From Burkholderiaceae bacterium (lineage in GTDB: Bacteria; Pseudomonadota; Gammaproteobacteria; Burkholderiales; Burkholderiaceae_D), in assembly GCA_019752915.1 (NCBI GenBank), contig JAIELO010000335.1, positions 1 through 5,552 of the forward strand: a DNA stretch of 5,552 nt, in the 5' to 3' direction. Each line of letters opens with the position of its first letter. Position 1 is the stretch's first letter. A model generated the notes under the pieces. That model ran no database searches. It was not told where the DNA came from and saw only the letters and a program-made list of their open reading frames with translations. Below are positions 1 through 5,552 of the stretch, in pieces. Position numbers and translations under genes: made by a program.

Positions 1-1
1 C

Positions 2-820
2 TTTGCGTTCGTGCCGTCGATGACAGGCACGCGGCCGGACGGCGACGTGCGGCAGACGGCGGCCGACAAACTGGCCGTCAACGCGGAGCTGGCCTACCTG
101 TTCGACTATTATCTGGCGGGGCTGGGCGAGCAAACACTGGAGGCGCTGCGCGCCGAGATCCGCCGCGAACTCGAACGTCGCCTCAGTGCTGGCGCGGCGA
201 TCGAGGCCAAGCGACTGCTCGACGCCTATCTCGATTACAAGCGCGCACTGGTCGACCTGCAACGCACGCTGCCAGCCAGCAGCGACCTGCTACAGGGTGC
301 GCGTCAGCGTCTGCAGGCCATGCAGCAGTTGCGTCAGCAGTTTTTCAGTGGCGCCGAAGCGGCCGCCCTGTTCGGCGCCAGCGATGCCTACGATCAGGAT
401 GCGCTGGCCCGCATGGCGATCAGCGCCGACAACCGTCTCAGCGAAGCGCAGCGCCAGCAGCGCTTGCAGGTACTCGATGCGGCGCTAACGCCCGCCCAGC
501 GTAACGAACGGGCCGCGCCGGGCCGGGTCGTGAATATGGAACAGGCCGTGGCGAAGGCGCGCGCCGAGGGGGCTGGAGACAATGAAATCTACCGTCTGCG
601 CGCCGCGGCATTTTCGCCCGCTGCTGCCGCGCGACTGGCAGAACTTGATCGTGCCGAGGCGGACTGGCAGCAGCGTATCGCCAGCTATCAGGCACAACGC
701 ACCCAGCTACTGCAGCAAGCGGGCAATCACCCCGGCAATGCCAGCGCCGCACTCCAGCAGTTGCGCGACGCCGGTTTCAGTGCCGAGGAACAGCTGCGTC
801 TGGGCGCCTACGAGCAATAA
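2..820 (+). CDS. lifO: Lipase chaperone (lipase-specific foldase), 3' part
   Basis: Steric foldase that helps a secreted lipase reach its active fold in the periplasm before type II secretion; Lif proteins are normally held in the inner membrane by an N-terminal helix. Visible here are 272 codons, open from the left edge in frame 2 to TAA at 818-820. Family members are about 340 residues, so the membrane anchor and the variable Ala/Pro linker are missing. The segment begins FVPSMTGTRPDGD, which matches the start of the conserved domain (PSLxGTxxDG). It is followed by the family motif region LFDYYLAGLGE, by LFGASDAYD, and by an Ala/Gln/Arg-rich helical C-terminal half, as in the alpha-helical catenated Lif fold. 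A GTG at 11 is an internal codon, not the likely start. The motif usually written RxxFDY(F/C)L(S/T)A reads AYLFDYYLAG here, so the Arg and Ser/Thr positions are replaced. The lipase gene normally precedes lif. Family assignment is firm; the exact partner is not visible. Confidence 0.9.
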   Translation, partial: FAFVPSMTGTRPDGDVRQTAADKLAVNAELAYLFDYYLAGLGEQTLEALRAEIRRELERRLSAGAAIEAKRLLDAYLDYKRALVDLQRTLPASSDLLQGARQRLQAMQQLRQQFFSGAEAAALFGASDAYDQDALARMAISADNRLSEAQRQQRLQVLDAALTPAQRNERAAPGRVVNMEQAVAKARAEGAGDNEIYRLRAAAFSPAAAARLAELDRAEADWQQRIASYQAQRTQLLQQAGNHPGNASAALQQLRDAGFSAEEQLRLGAYEQ

Positions 821-843
821 GCCAGGCAGGTGGCCACACCGGA

Positions 844-1977
844 TCAGGCAACACACACCTGATTGCGGCCAGCCTGCTTGGCCGCATACATGGCACGGTC
901 GCCCTCCGCCATCAGCGTGGCAAGCTCGTAGCCGGCCAGCGCCGACGTCACCACGCCGATGCTCACTGTGTAGGCCACCGACCCGGCATCGACAGGAACC
1001 ACCTCGGTAGCGATGCGCGCTCGCAGACGCTCGGCCAGTCGCAATGCGGCGTCCGCGTCTATCCCTTCCAGCACCAGCACAAACTCTTCACCGCCAAGTC
1101 GCGCCAGCACGTCCATCGGCCGCAGTTCCTGACGCAGTAAACGGGTCAGGAAACGCAATACCTCGTCGCCGGCAGCGTGACCATAGCGGTCATTAATCTG
1201 TTTGAAGTGATCGACGTCGATCATCAGCACCGCCATGTCGCGCCGGGCCCGCAGTAAGCGCTGCGCCAGTCGCCCGCCCTGATTCTGCAAACCGGCGCGA
1301 TTGAAGGCGCCCGTCAGCGCGTCGATACTCGACAAATAGCGCAAACGCTCGGCATAACGCCACATCACCATGAGAATCAGGCCGAAGGCCGTGCACATCT
1401 GGGCCAGCGGAATCGTCAGCATGGTAATGCCCAGCAGAACCGAGCCGGACAGATCGAGCGGACCGTCCTGCATCAGCAGAATCATCCCGCGTACTAGTAG
1501 CGCCGTTCCCAGCATGGCAAAGCCGGTAGCGGTAATCACCATTCCCCGTTCGCCTGCATAACGCCCTACCGCGTACGCGCAAACCCAGTTGAGAAGGCCG
1601 AAATACAGGCCACCAAAGGCGATCCGCCCCCGCACACTGGGTTCGACTAACGTGAAATACGCACTCACGCCAAACGCGATCAGCGTCAGTAACAGAATGT
1701 GGGTATTGGTGAGCGTGGCGCCACAATGCACACACACGCCGCGCAGCACCAGCGCAATGCCGAGCCCGAGCAGGCTGTAGCCGAGCAAAGCGGCTAGCAG
1801 TTCCGGCACATGATCGAGATTGGTCAAGGCCAGACCGACGGAAATCACCAGATCACCGAGCGCCCACCAGCGTAATTCGGGCGGACTGTCGCGGTAGCAG
1901 GCAGTCACCACGAGCAGTGCCGTGGTCAGCACCGTCGTACATACCTGAATCAATAGCAGAGTCTCGAAGTTGAGCAC
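844..1977 (-). CDS. Membrane-bound diguanylate cyclase (GGDEF domain)
   Basis: Makes cyclic di-GMP from two GTP at the inner membrane. The protein has 377 residues. Residues 1-208 are very hydrophobic with about six or seven membrane segments (roughly 5-25, 40-52, 60-79, 93-110, 119-138, 146-168, 178-206) and match no sensor domain I can name. The GGDEF domain covers about 215-377: DALTG at 219-223, IDVDHFK at 253-259 with metal-binding Asp254, signature GGEEF at 295-299, and VSIGV at 338-342. RPMD at 286-289 lies exactly five residues before GGEEF, which is the product-inhibition I-site (RxxD), so both catalysis and feedback inhibition look intact. The start is GTG at 1975-1977; an in-frame TAG at 1990-1992 on the same strand rules out a longer protein, and ACGGAA upstream is only a weak ribosome site. 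It is convergent with the lipase chaperone gene and downstream of, but separated by a terminator from, the PEP-CTERM gene. The input signal is unknown. Confidence 0.93.
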   Translation of the reverse strand: MLNFETLLLIQVCTTVLTTALLVVTACYRDSPPELRWWALGDLVISVGLALTNLDHVPELLAALLGYSLLGLGIALVLRGVCVHCGATLTNTHILLLTLIAFGVSAYFTLVEPSVRGRIAFGGLYFGLLNWVCAYAVGRYAGERGMVITATGFAMLGTALLVRGMILLMQDGPLDLSGSVLLGITMLTIPLAQMCTAFGLILMVMWRYAERLRYLSSIDALTGAFNRAGLQNQGGRLAQRLLRARRDMAVLMIDVDHFKQINDRYGHAAGDEVLRFLTRLLRQELRPMDVLARLGGEEFVLVLEGIDADAALRLAERLRARIATEVVPVDAGSVAYTVSIGVVTSALAGYELATLMAEGDRAMYAAKQAGRNQVCVA

Positions 1978-2003
1978 GCTGGATTCCGTCTAGATGATGC
2001 CTC

Positions 2004-2032
2004 AATGTAACTCAGGCGCGGCAGGCTAGCAA
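2004..2032 (-). promoter_or_regulatory. Candidate sigma-70 promoter of the diguanylate cyclase
   Basis: On the - strand, TTGCTA (2027-2032) and TACATT (2004-2009) are separated by exactly 17 bp; each matches four of six consensus positions. Transcription would start near 1997, about 20 nt before the GTG start. A perfect TTGACA also occurs on this strand at 2041-2046, but it has no usable -10 box at 16-18 bp and overlaps the terminator tail. Such partial matches occur by chance, so the call is tentative. Confidence 0.35.
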
Positions 2033-2040
2033 TCCGGACG

Positions 2041-2083
2041 TGTCAAAATGAAACAGAAATAGCTGCCGAAGCAGCTATTTCCG
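2041..2083 (-). terminator. Rho-independent terminator with UUCG loop
   Basis: On the - strand, a perfect 11-bp stem GAAATAGCTGC / GCAGCTATTTC (arms 2071-2081 and 2056-2066) encloses TTCG, which in RNA gives the very stable C(UUCG)G tetraloop. A G-U pair and a C-G pair extend the stem to 2054-2083. The tract after it, TGTTTCATTTTGA, is U-rich though interrupted. It begins about 32 nt after the stop codon of the PEP-CTERM gene and faces that gene's transcript, so it should stop read-through into the diguanylate cyclase. On the + strand the loop is CGAA and no T-run follows, so activity in the other direction is unlikely. Confidence 0.85.
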
Positions 2084-2114
2084 GGGACAACGTTGTAGAA
2101 CGTACTGCGCGCGC

Positions 2115-3098
2115 TTACTGCTTGCGACGGCGACGTGCGAGCACACCGACCAGGCCTAGACCGCCCAGCAGCATGGCATAGGTTTCCGGTTCTGGCACAG
2201 GTGCTGCCACATAACCCTTGTACGGTTCCCAGCCGACTTCCACTGCGGAACTGATGGAATTCGCCACGATCGTGCCTTCCAGGTGGCCGGTGCCGAACAG
2301 ATTGGCGTCATTGGCCAGAATCGAGCCCCAGGTCAGCGTGGCGATATTCACACCCGTAGCGCCGTTCAGGTTGAACAGCACATTGCCACGCAGCGCCTTG
2401 AGCTGCCCATCCTGACCGCCACTAAACTTCACGTCACCGGTGCCGGTGACATTAATCACCACCGCCGCATCGGCGCCAACATTACTCAGGCTCAAATTGG
2501 TCAGGTTGTGGGTAGTCAGATTAAAAATCTGCACGCCCGATTGACCGTTACCCACCAGTTCGATGCCGCCATTGGCAAAATTCACCGACGTACCATTGCT
2601 GGCCTGCTTGCTCAGCGTATTCGACAGTGCCGTCAAGCTGGCCTTGGTGGCAGAAAAATCGGTGACCTTGCTGATGTCAGCCTTTGTCAGGTTGTGATAG
2701 CTGGAGGAAGTATTGTTACCGCCGTACACACCCTTGCCGTAAAGGTTGGTCGTGTACTCGGTGATCGGGCCAATCGAGGCATTGGTATCGACGTTCTTGT
2801 TCGGCGCGCCGTACAGATTACCGCCCGTAAATTTCACATCGCCGCCGACCACCAGGCCAGGGCCGGTGGTGCCGTATGGCGCACGGTAGCCGATCGAGGT
2901 GCCGTTAATCGACACATTACCGCCAACCGCCAGACGACCTTCGATATCGGTAATGCCGCTCACATTGCCGTAGATATAGGCGCTATAGGCGCTCGCTGCA
3001 CCCAGATCAAAACTTGGAACAGCGGCCTGGGCGGTGCCCATCGCTGCGATGCTCAACACCAGAGGCAAAACACGTTTCATCAGATTCGAAGTAGTCAT
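2115..3098 (-). CDS. Choice-of-anchor A family protein with PEP-CTERM sorting signal
   Basis: A secreted or surface protein of 327 residues. The N-terminus (MTTSNLMKRV, then a hydrophobic stretch to about residue 20) is a Sec signal peptide, with likely cleavage after AQA near residue 25. Residues 28-290 fit the choice-of-anchor A domain: LGAASAYSAYIYGNVSG at 32-48, then Gly/Asn/Thr-rich beta-like segments AVGGNVSIN (57-65), VVGGDVKFTGG (83-93) and TGDVKFSGG (220-228), ending in WGSILANDANL and GTIVANS. The tail is a standard PEP-CTERM signal: VPEP at 301-304, a short membrane helix about 306-320, and RRRR at 322-325. In known systems an exosortase (EpsH/XrtA type) cuts at this signal, and such proteins go with exopolysaccharide and floc formation; no exosortase gene is in the window. 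The protein has no cysteine. The start is ATG at 3096-3098, with ATG at 3078-3080 as an alternative; neither has a clear Shine-Dalgarno sequence. Its ligand and role are unknown. Confidence 0.92.
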   Translation of the reverse strand: MTTSNLMKRVLPLVLSIAAMGTAQAAVPSFDLGAASAYSAYIYGNVSGITDIEGRLAVGGNVSINGTSIGYRAPYGTTGPGLVVGGDVKFTGGNLYGAPNKNVDTNASIGPITEYTTNLYGKGVYGGNNTSSSYHNLTKADISKVTDFSATKASLTALSNTLSKQASNGTSVNFANGGIELVGNGQSGVQIFNLTTHNLTNLSLSNVGADAAVVINVTGTGDVKFSGGQDGQLKALRGNVLFNLNGATGVNIATLTWGSILANDANLFGTGHLEGTIVANSISSAVEVGWEPYKGYVAAPVPEPETYAMLLGGLGLVGVLARRRRKQ

Positions 3099-3155
3099 GG
3101 TATGTAATTGGTATGGTTATCGGAAAATTCGTGAAAACTGCACTGCATGGCAAGA

Positions 3156-3161
3156 ATTATA
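3156..3161 (-). promoter_or_regulatory. Candidate -10 box for the PEP-CTERM gene
   Basis: A perfect TATAAT on the - strand, 58 bp before the ATG of the PEP-CTERM gene. It would start transcription near 3149. The hexamer at 17-bp spacing (GGTTAT) is a poor -35 box, and no TG extension precedes the box, so in this AT-rich stretch it may be chance or may need an activator. Confidence 0.35.
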
Positions 3162-3187
3162 TCCCTAAAACAATACAAATAACCATC

Positions 3188-3216
3188 CTGACAATAAAAA
3201 TTATCTTAATTTAACT
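3188..3216 (+). promoter_or_regulatory. Weak candidate sigma-70 promoter of the 5'-nucleotidase
   Basis: CTGACA at 3188-3193 matches five of six bases of the -35 consensus; at 17-bp spacing TTAACT (3211-3216) matches three of six of the -10 consensus. Transcription would begin near 3223, about 77 nt before the ATG at 3300. The -10 match is poor and the region is AT-rich, so this is a low-confidence call. Confidence 0.22.
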
Positions 3217-3243
3217 ACCAGTAGCAGACCAGTTTTCGATTTC

Positions 3244-3259
3244 AGCGGATTCCGTGCCA
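3244..3259 (-). promoter_or_regulatory. Candidate sigma-54 (RpoN) promoter facing the PEP-CTERM gene
   Basis: The - strand reads TGGCACG-GAAT-CCGCT. The -24 block TGGCACG is a full consensus match, and the invariant GG (3257-3258) and GC (3245-3246) have the correct 10-bp spacing; the two bases before GC are CC instead of the usual TT. Transcription would start near 3233, giving a leader of about 135 nt before the PEP-CTERM ATG. In PEP-CTERM/exosortase bacteria, RpoN with the PrsK-PrsR pair is known to control such genes, which makes the match more believable than chance alone. Confidence 0.42.
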
Positions 3260-3299
3260 ATGCGGTAAAGTGGTGAACATTGCAACCACACGAGCAACC

Positions 3300-4241
3300 A
3301 TGGCCTATCCCATCGAACACAAGCTGGTCATTGGCATCGCTTCCAGTGCGCTGTTTGACCTCAGCGAATCGCACCAGATTTTCCTGGAACAGGGCGCGGA
3401 AGCTTACCGAAAGTATCAGGAACAGCATCTCAATGTGATTCTGGGCAAGGGAGTAGCCTTCCCTTTCATCCGCCGCTTCCTCGGCATTAACAAGCATTAC
3501 GCCGAATCAGCCCCCGTCGAAGTGGTGCTGCTGTCGCGGAATTCGCCGGAAACCGGCTTGCGGGTAATGAATTCCATCGCCCACTATGGCCTCGACATCT
3601 CGCGCGCCTGCTTTGTTACCGGCAAATCGCCGTACACCTATCTCCCGGCCTTCAACACCTCGCTGTTTCTGACCGCGCACGAGGAAGATGTACGCAATGC
3701 GCTGGCAGCGAACTATCCGGCCGGGCTGGTCCTGCCCTCGCGCACCGAAGATGACGAGGACGATAACGAATTACGGGTGGCCTTCGACTTCGATGGCGTG
3801 ATCGCCGACGACGAGTCTGAAACCGTCTTCAAACGCAATAACAACGTCGACGAGTTCCACGCCCACGAGCGTGAACACGTTGCGAAGCCCCATCAGCCCG
3901 GCCCACTGGCCGACCTGTTCCAGAAGCTGTCGCTGATGCAGCGACTGGAAGAGCGTGCCCAGCGCCGCGATCCCGCTTACCGCAAAATCCTGCGCATTGC
4001 CATCATCACGGCGCGCAGCGCGCCCTCGCACGAACGGGTAGTCACCACCCTGAAAAGCTGGGGCGTATCCGCCAATGAGACGTTTTTCCTCGGCGGGATG
4101 GACAAGGCACGGGTGCTGAGCATCTTCAAGCCCCATATTTTCTTTGACGACCAGCTCAGTCATCTGAAATCGGCCGGCGGGAATATCCCGATGGTGCACG
4201 TGCCGTTCGGCGTAGCGAACCGGCCACCGGCAAAGGATTAA
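3300..4241 (+). CDS. Cytosolic 5'-nucleotidase (HAD type, NT5C1-like family)
   Basis: Predicted to hydrolyse nucleoside 5'-monophosphates to nucleosides and phosphate in the cytoplasm. The 313-residue protein has the HAD phosphatase signatures in its second half: FDFDGV at 162-167 with nucleophile Asp163 and Asp165, IITAR at 235-239 with Thr237, GGMDK at 265-269 with Lys269, and FFDDQ at 281-285 with Asp283/Asp284. The segment MAYPIEHKLVIGIASSALFD and the phrase LSRNSPETGLRV (78-89) are typical of this family. The first half (about 14-145) looks like a degenerate copy of the catalytic half, described in the findings. An acidic stretch (EDDEDDNE, 150-157) joins the halves. The open frame extends up to GTG codons at 3270 and 3273, but the family normally starts at MxYPIE, so ATG 3300 is chosen; GAG in the leader is only a weak ribosome site. 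No membrane segment or signal peptide is seen. Substrate preference cannot be read from sequence. It is transcribed away from the PEP-CTERM gene and lies 119 bp before mfd. Confidence 0.88.
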   Translation: MAYPIEHKLVIGIASSALFDLSESHQIFLEQGAEAYRKYQEQHLNVILGKGVAFPFIRRFLGINKHYAESAPVEVVLLSRNSPETGLRVMNSIAHYGLDISRACFVTGKSPYTYLPAFNTSLFLTAHEEDVRNALAANYPAGLVLPSRTEDDEDDNELRVAFDFDGVIADDESETVFKRNNNVDEFHAHEREHVAKPHQPGPLADLFQKLSLMQRLEERAQRRDPAYRKILRIAIITARSAPSHERVVTTLKSWGVSANETFFLGGMDKARVLSIFKPHIFFDDQLSHLKSAGGNIPMVHVPFGVANRPPAKD

Positions 4242-4247
4242 GGACGC

Positions 4248-4283
4248 GCGCAGTGCCCATGGCCAGACGCAGCGGCACGGCGC
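4248..4283. repeat. Imperfect inverted repeat between the 5'-nucleotidase and mfd
   Basis: Arms GCGC-A-GTGCC (4248-4257) and GGCAC-G-GCGC (4274-4283) pair over nine bases with one A/G mismatch, around a 16-nt loop. It starts seven bases after the nucleotidase stop. On the + strand it is followed by AACAAAAC, not a T-run, so it is not a standard intrinsic terminator; it might protect the transcript end or be chance in GC-rich DNA. Confidence 0.3.
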
Positions 4284-4302
4284 AACAAAACGGGGCTTGG
4301 TC

Positions 4303-4308
4303 TATAAT
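4303..4308 (+). promoter_or_regulatory. Likely -10 box of the mfd promoter
   Basis: A perfect TATAAT in otherwise GC-rich DNA, 52 bp before the GTG start of mfd; transcription would start near 4315 and give a leader of about 46 nt. The -35 position is poor (GCGCAA at 17-bp spacing) and there is no TG extension. An 8-bp palindrome GCTGCAGC (4309-4316) lies at the predicted start site, and an imperfect hairpin (4318-4338, eight-base arms with one G/G mismatch) follows in the leader. Confidence 0.5.
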
Positions 4309-4360
4309 GCTGCAGCGGCATGGCCACTCTGGCGATGCGCCTTTACAGTGAAGCTGCGTT

Positions 4361-5552
4361 GTGTCTCTGGTCTTGAAAAACTCCATCCCCAAACCCGGCA
4401 ACCGTTACGCCCTGCCCGCGCTGCATGGCTCGTCGGATGCCTACGCACTGGCGCAAACCGCGCTCGAACTCAAAGCACAGGGCCAGATGCTGGCCGTGAT
4501 TGTGGCCAGCGCCAGCGATGGCCAGCGCCTGCTCGACGAAATTCCATGGTTTGCCGGCGATGCCCTGCGCTGCCACCTGCTGCCGGACTGGGAAACCCTG
4601 CCTTACGACGCCTTTTCGCCACACCAGGATCTGGTGTCCGAGCGCCTCGCCACCCTGCACGAAATCACCAGCGGTCAGTGCGATGTGATGCTGGTACCAG
4701 CGACCACCGCGCTGGTACGCATGGCGCCGCCCTCCTTCCTCGCGGCCTACACCTTCTTCTTCAAAAAAGGTGAATCGCTCGACGAAGCCCGCCTGAAAAG
4801 CCAGCTAACGCTGGCCGGTTATACCCACGTCACGCAAGTCATGTCGCCCGGCGAATACTCGGTGCGCGGTGGCCTGATCGACCTGTTCCCGATGGGTTCG
4901 GCCCTGCCTTACCGGCTCGATCTGTTTGGCGACACCATCGAAACCATCCGTACCTTCGACGCCGACACCCAGCGCTCGCTGTATCCGGTCAACGAAGTGC
5001 GGCTGCTGCCCGGGCGCGAGTTCCCGATGGATGAAACGGCGCGCACCACCTTCCGTAACCGCTGGCGCGAACAATTCGAAGGCGACCCTTCGCGCTCGGT
5101 GGTCTACAAAGACATCAGCGCCGGTATCGCTTCGGCCGGTATCGAATACTATCTGCCGCTGTTCTTCGAGCAGACCGCCACGCTGTTCGACTATCTGCCG
5201 GAAGGCGCGACACTGGCACTGGTAGGCGACATCAACGCCGTCATCCTGCGCTTCTGGACCGATACCGGCTCGCGCTACCGCTTCCTGAAAGCCGACCGCG
5301 AACGCCCGATTCTGGCGCCGGAAGCGCTGTTCCTCACAGACGAACAGTTCTTCACGCTGGCCAAGCCATACGGACGACTGGTGATAGGCCGCGAAGCCGA
5401 TGCCGGCGCATCCGAGCTATCGGCGCCGGTACCGAACATCGCTGTCAACCGTCACAGCGAAGATCCGCTCACCAATCTGCGCGCCTATCTGCTGCAGGCC
5501 GGTCGCCGCGTGATGATCTGCGCCGAGTCGAATGGTCGGCGCGAAACGCTGC
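4361..5552 (+). CDS. mfd: Transcription-repair coupling factor Mfd, 5' part
   Basis: Mfd removes RNA polymerase stalled at DNA damage and recruits UvrA for nucleotide excision repair. The first 397 codons are present and the frame runs off the right edge; full proteins are about 1150 residues, so the RNA polymerase-interaction domain, the helicase motor and the C-terminal UvrA-mask domain lie outside. What is visible is the UvrB-like N-terminal module: LLPDWETLPYD at 73-83 followed by SPHQDLVSERLATL, EYSVRGGLIDLFP at 155-167 (compare the UvrB phrase VRGGIVDIFP), and GIEYYLPLFF at 260-269. The later visible part should enter the linker and small domain that follow this module. An in-frame TGA at 4349-4351 limits the start to GTG 4361, CTG 4367 or TTG 4373; GTG is chosen because it gives the usual short lead before PKPGNR and has GAAG nearby as a weak ribosome site. 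No frameshift is seen. It is probably transcribed from its own promoter at 4303-4308, perhaps with read-through from the nucleotidase. Confidence 0.95.
   Translation, partial: MSLVLKNSIPKPGNRYALPALHGSSDAYALAQTALELKAQGQMLAVIVASASDGQRLLDEIPWFAGDALRCHLLPDWETLPYDAFSPHQDLVSERLATLHEITSGQCDVMLVPATTALVRMAPPSFLAAYTFFFKKGESLDEARLKSQLTLAGYTHVTQVMSPGEYSVRGGLIDLFPMGSALPYRLDLFGDTIETIRTFDADTQRSLYPVNEVRLLPGREFPMDETARTTFRNRWREQFEGDPSRSVVYKDISAGIASAGIEYYLPLFFEQTATLFDYLPEGATLALVGDINAVILRFWTDTGSRYRFLKADRERPILAPEALFLTDEQFFTLAKPYGRLVIGREADAGASELSAPVPNIAVNRHSEDPLTNLRAYLLQAGRRVMICAESNGRRETL

Larger units (their letters stand above)
3099..3299. other. Divergent AT-rich intergenic region
   Basis: This 201-bp stretch separates the divergent PEP-CTERM and 5'-nucleotidase genes. 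The part from about 3105 to 3240 is much richer in A/T than the coding sequence on either side. It holds promoter candidates for both directions, listed separately. On the - strand, just before the PEP-CTERM start, CATACCA occurs twice (3109-3115 and 3098-3104), 11 nt apart. I found no small gene and no hairpin terminator in it. Confidence 0.7.

Noticed and set aside
865..885. Perfect 7-bp inverted repeat GCGGCCA / TGGCCGC as a terminator between the convergent genes
   Set aside because: It lies inside the 3' end of the cyclase coding sequence (AAKQAGRN region) and has no T-run on either strand, so it is better explained by codon choice.
582..1010. A 142-codon + strand frame spanning the end of the lipase chaperone and the end of the cyclase gene
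   Set aside because: It overlaps two well supported genes in other frames and reads as Pro/Arg/Ser-rich noise.
2041..2046. Perfect TTGACA on the - strand as the -35 box of the cyclase promoter
   Set aside because: At 16-18 bp spacing the -10 position is GC-rich (TGCCGC region), and the hexamer falls in the terminator tail.
2283..3107. A 274-codon open frame on the + strand antisense to the PEP-CTERM gene
   Set aside because: It mirrors almost the whole of a gene with a clear signal peptide, domain and sorting tail; its own product shows no recognisable motif and it has no ribosome site. It is a by-product of low stop-codon density in the opposite frame.
3270..3299. GTG at 3270 or 3273 as the start of the 5'-nucleotidase
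   Set aside because: It would add ten or nine residues before the conserved MxYPIE start of the family, and there is no ribosome site in front of these codons.
3771..4199. A 142-codon open frame on the - strand inside the 5'-nucleotidase gene
   Set aside because: It is antisense to the catalytic HAD motifs of the nucleotidase and has no recognisable motif of its own.
4297..4773. A 158-codon open frame on the + strand at the start of mfd
   Set aside because: It overlaps mfd in another frame, while the mfd frame gives unmistakable Mfd motifs. The translation is Arg/Pro/Ala-rich with no family signature.

Overview
The window looks like ordinary chromosome from a GC-rich Gram-negative bacterium, most likely a betaproteobacterium. 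Three genes point that way: a steric lipase foldase (Lif family), a PEP-CTERM-sorted exoprotein, and a 5'-nucleotidase of a type common in proteobacteria. The assignment is an inference from gene families; there is no rRNA or other marker to fix a genus.

Layout, left to right. (1) 2-820, + strand: the 3' part of a lipase chaperone gene, cut by the left edge; its lipase partner would be expected just upstream, outside the window. (2) 844-1977, - strand: a membrane-anchored GGDEF diguanylate cyclase, convergent with the chaperone gene and only 23 bp from it. (3) 2041-2083: a strong hairpin terminator on the - strand. (4) 2115-3098, - strand: a secreted 'choice-of-anchor A' protein with a C-terminal PEP-CTERM sorting signal. 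(5) 3099-3299: an AT-rich divergent intergenic region with promoter candidates, including a sigma-54-like element facing the PEP-CTERM gene. (6) 3300-4241, + strand: a cytosolic 5'-nucleotidase. (7) 4242-4360: an intergenic region with a perfect TATAAT box. (8) 4361-5552, + strand: the first 397 codons of mfd (transcription-repair coupling factor), cut by the right edge.

The genes do not form one operon. The PEP-CTERM gene and the cyclase share a strand but are separated by the terminator, and the cyclase has its own weak promoter candidate. The common thread on the left is the cell envelope: lipase folding in the periplasm, a c-di-GMP-producing membrane enzyme, and an exopolysaccharide-associated surface protein. 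The right side is housekeeping.

I saw no CRISPR array, mobile element, tRNA, rRNA or clearly new system. The two points most worth a second look are an apparent internal duplication in the 5'-nucleotidase (a degenerate N-terminal HAD-like half followed by the catalytic half) and the sigma-54-like promoter upstream of the PEP-CTERM gene.
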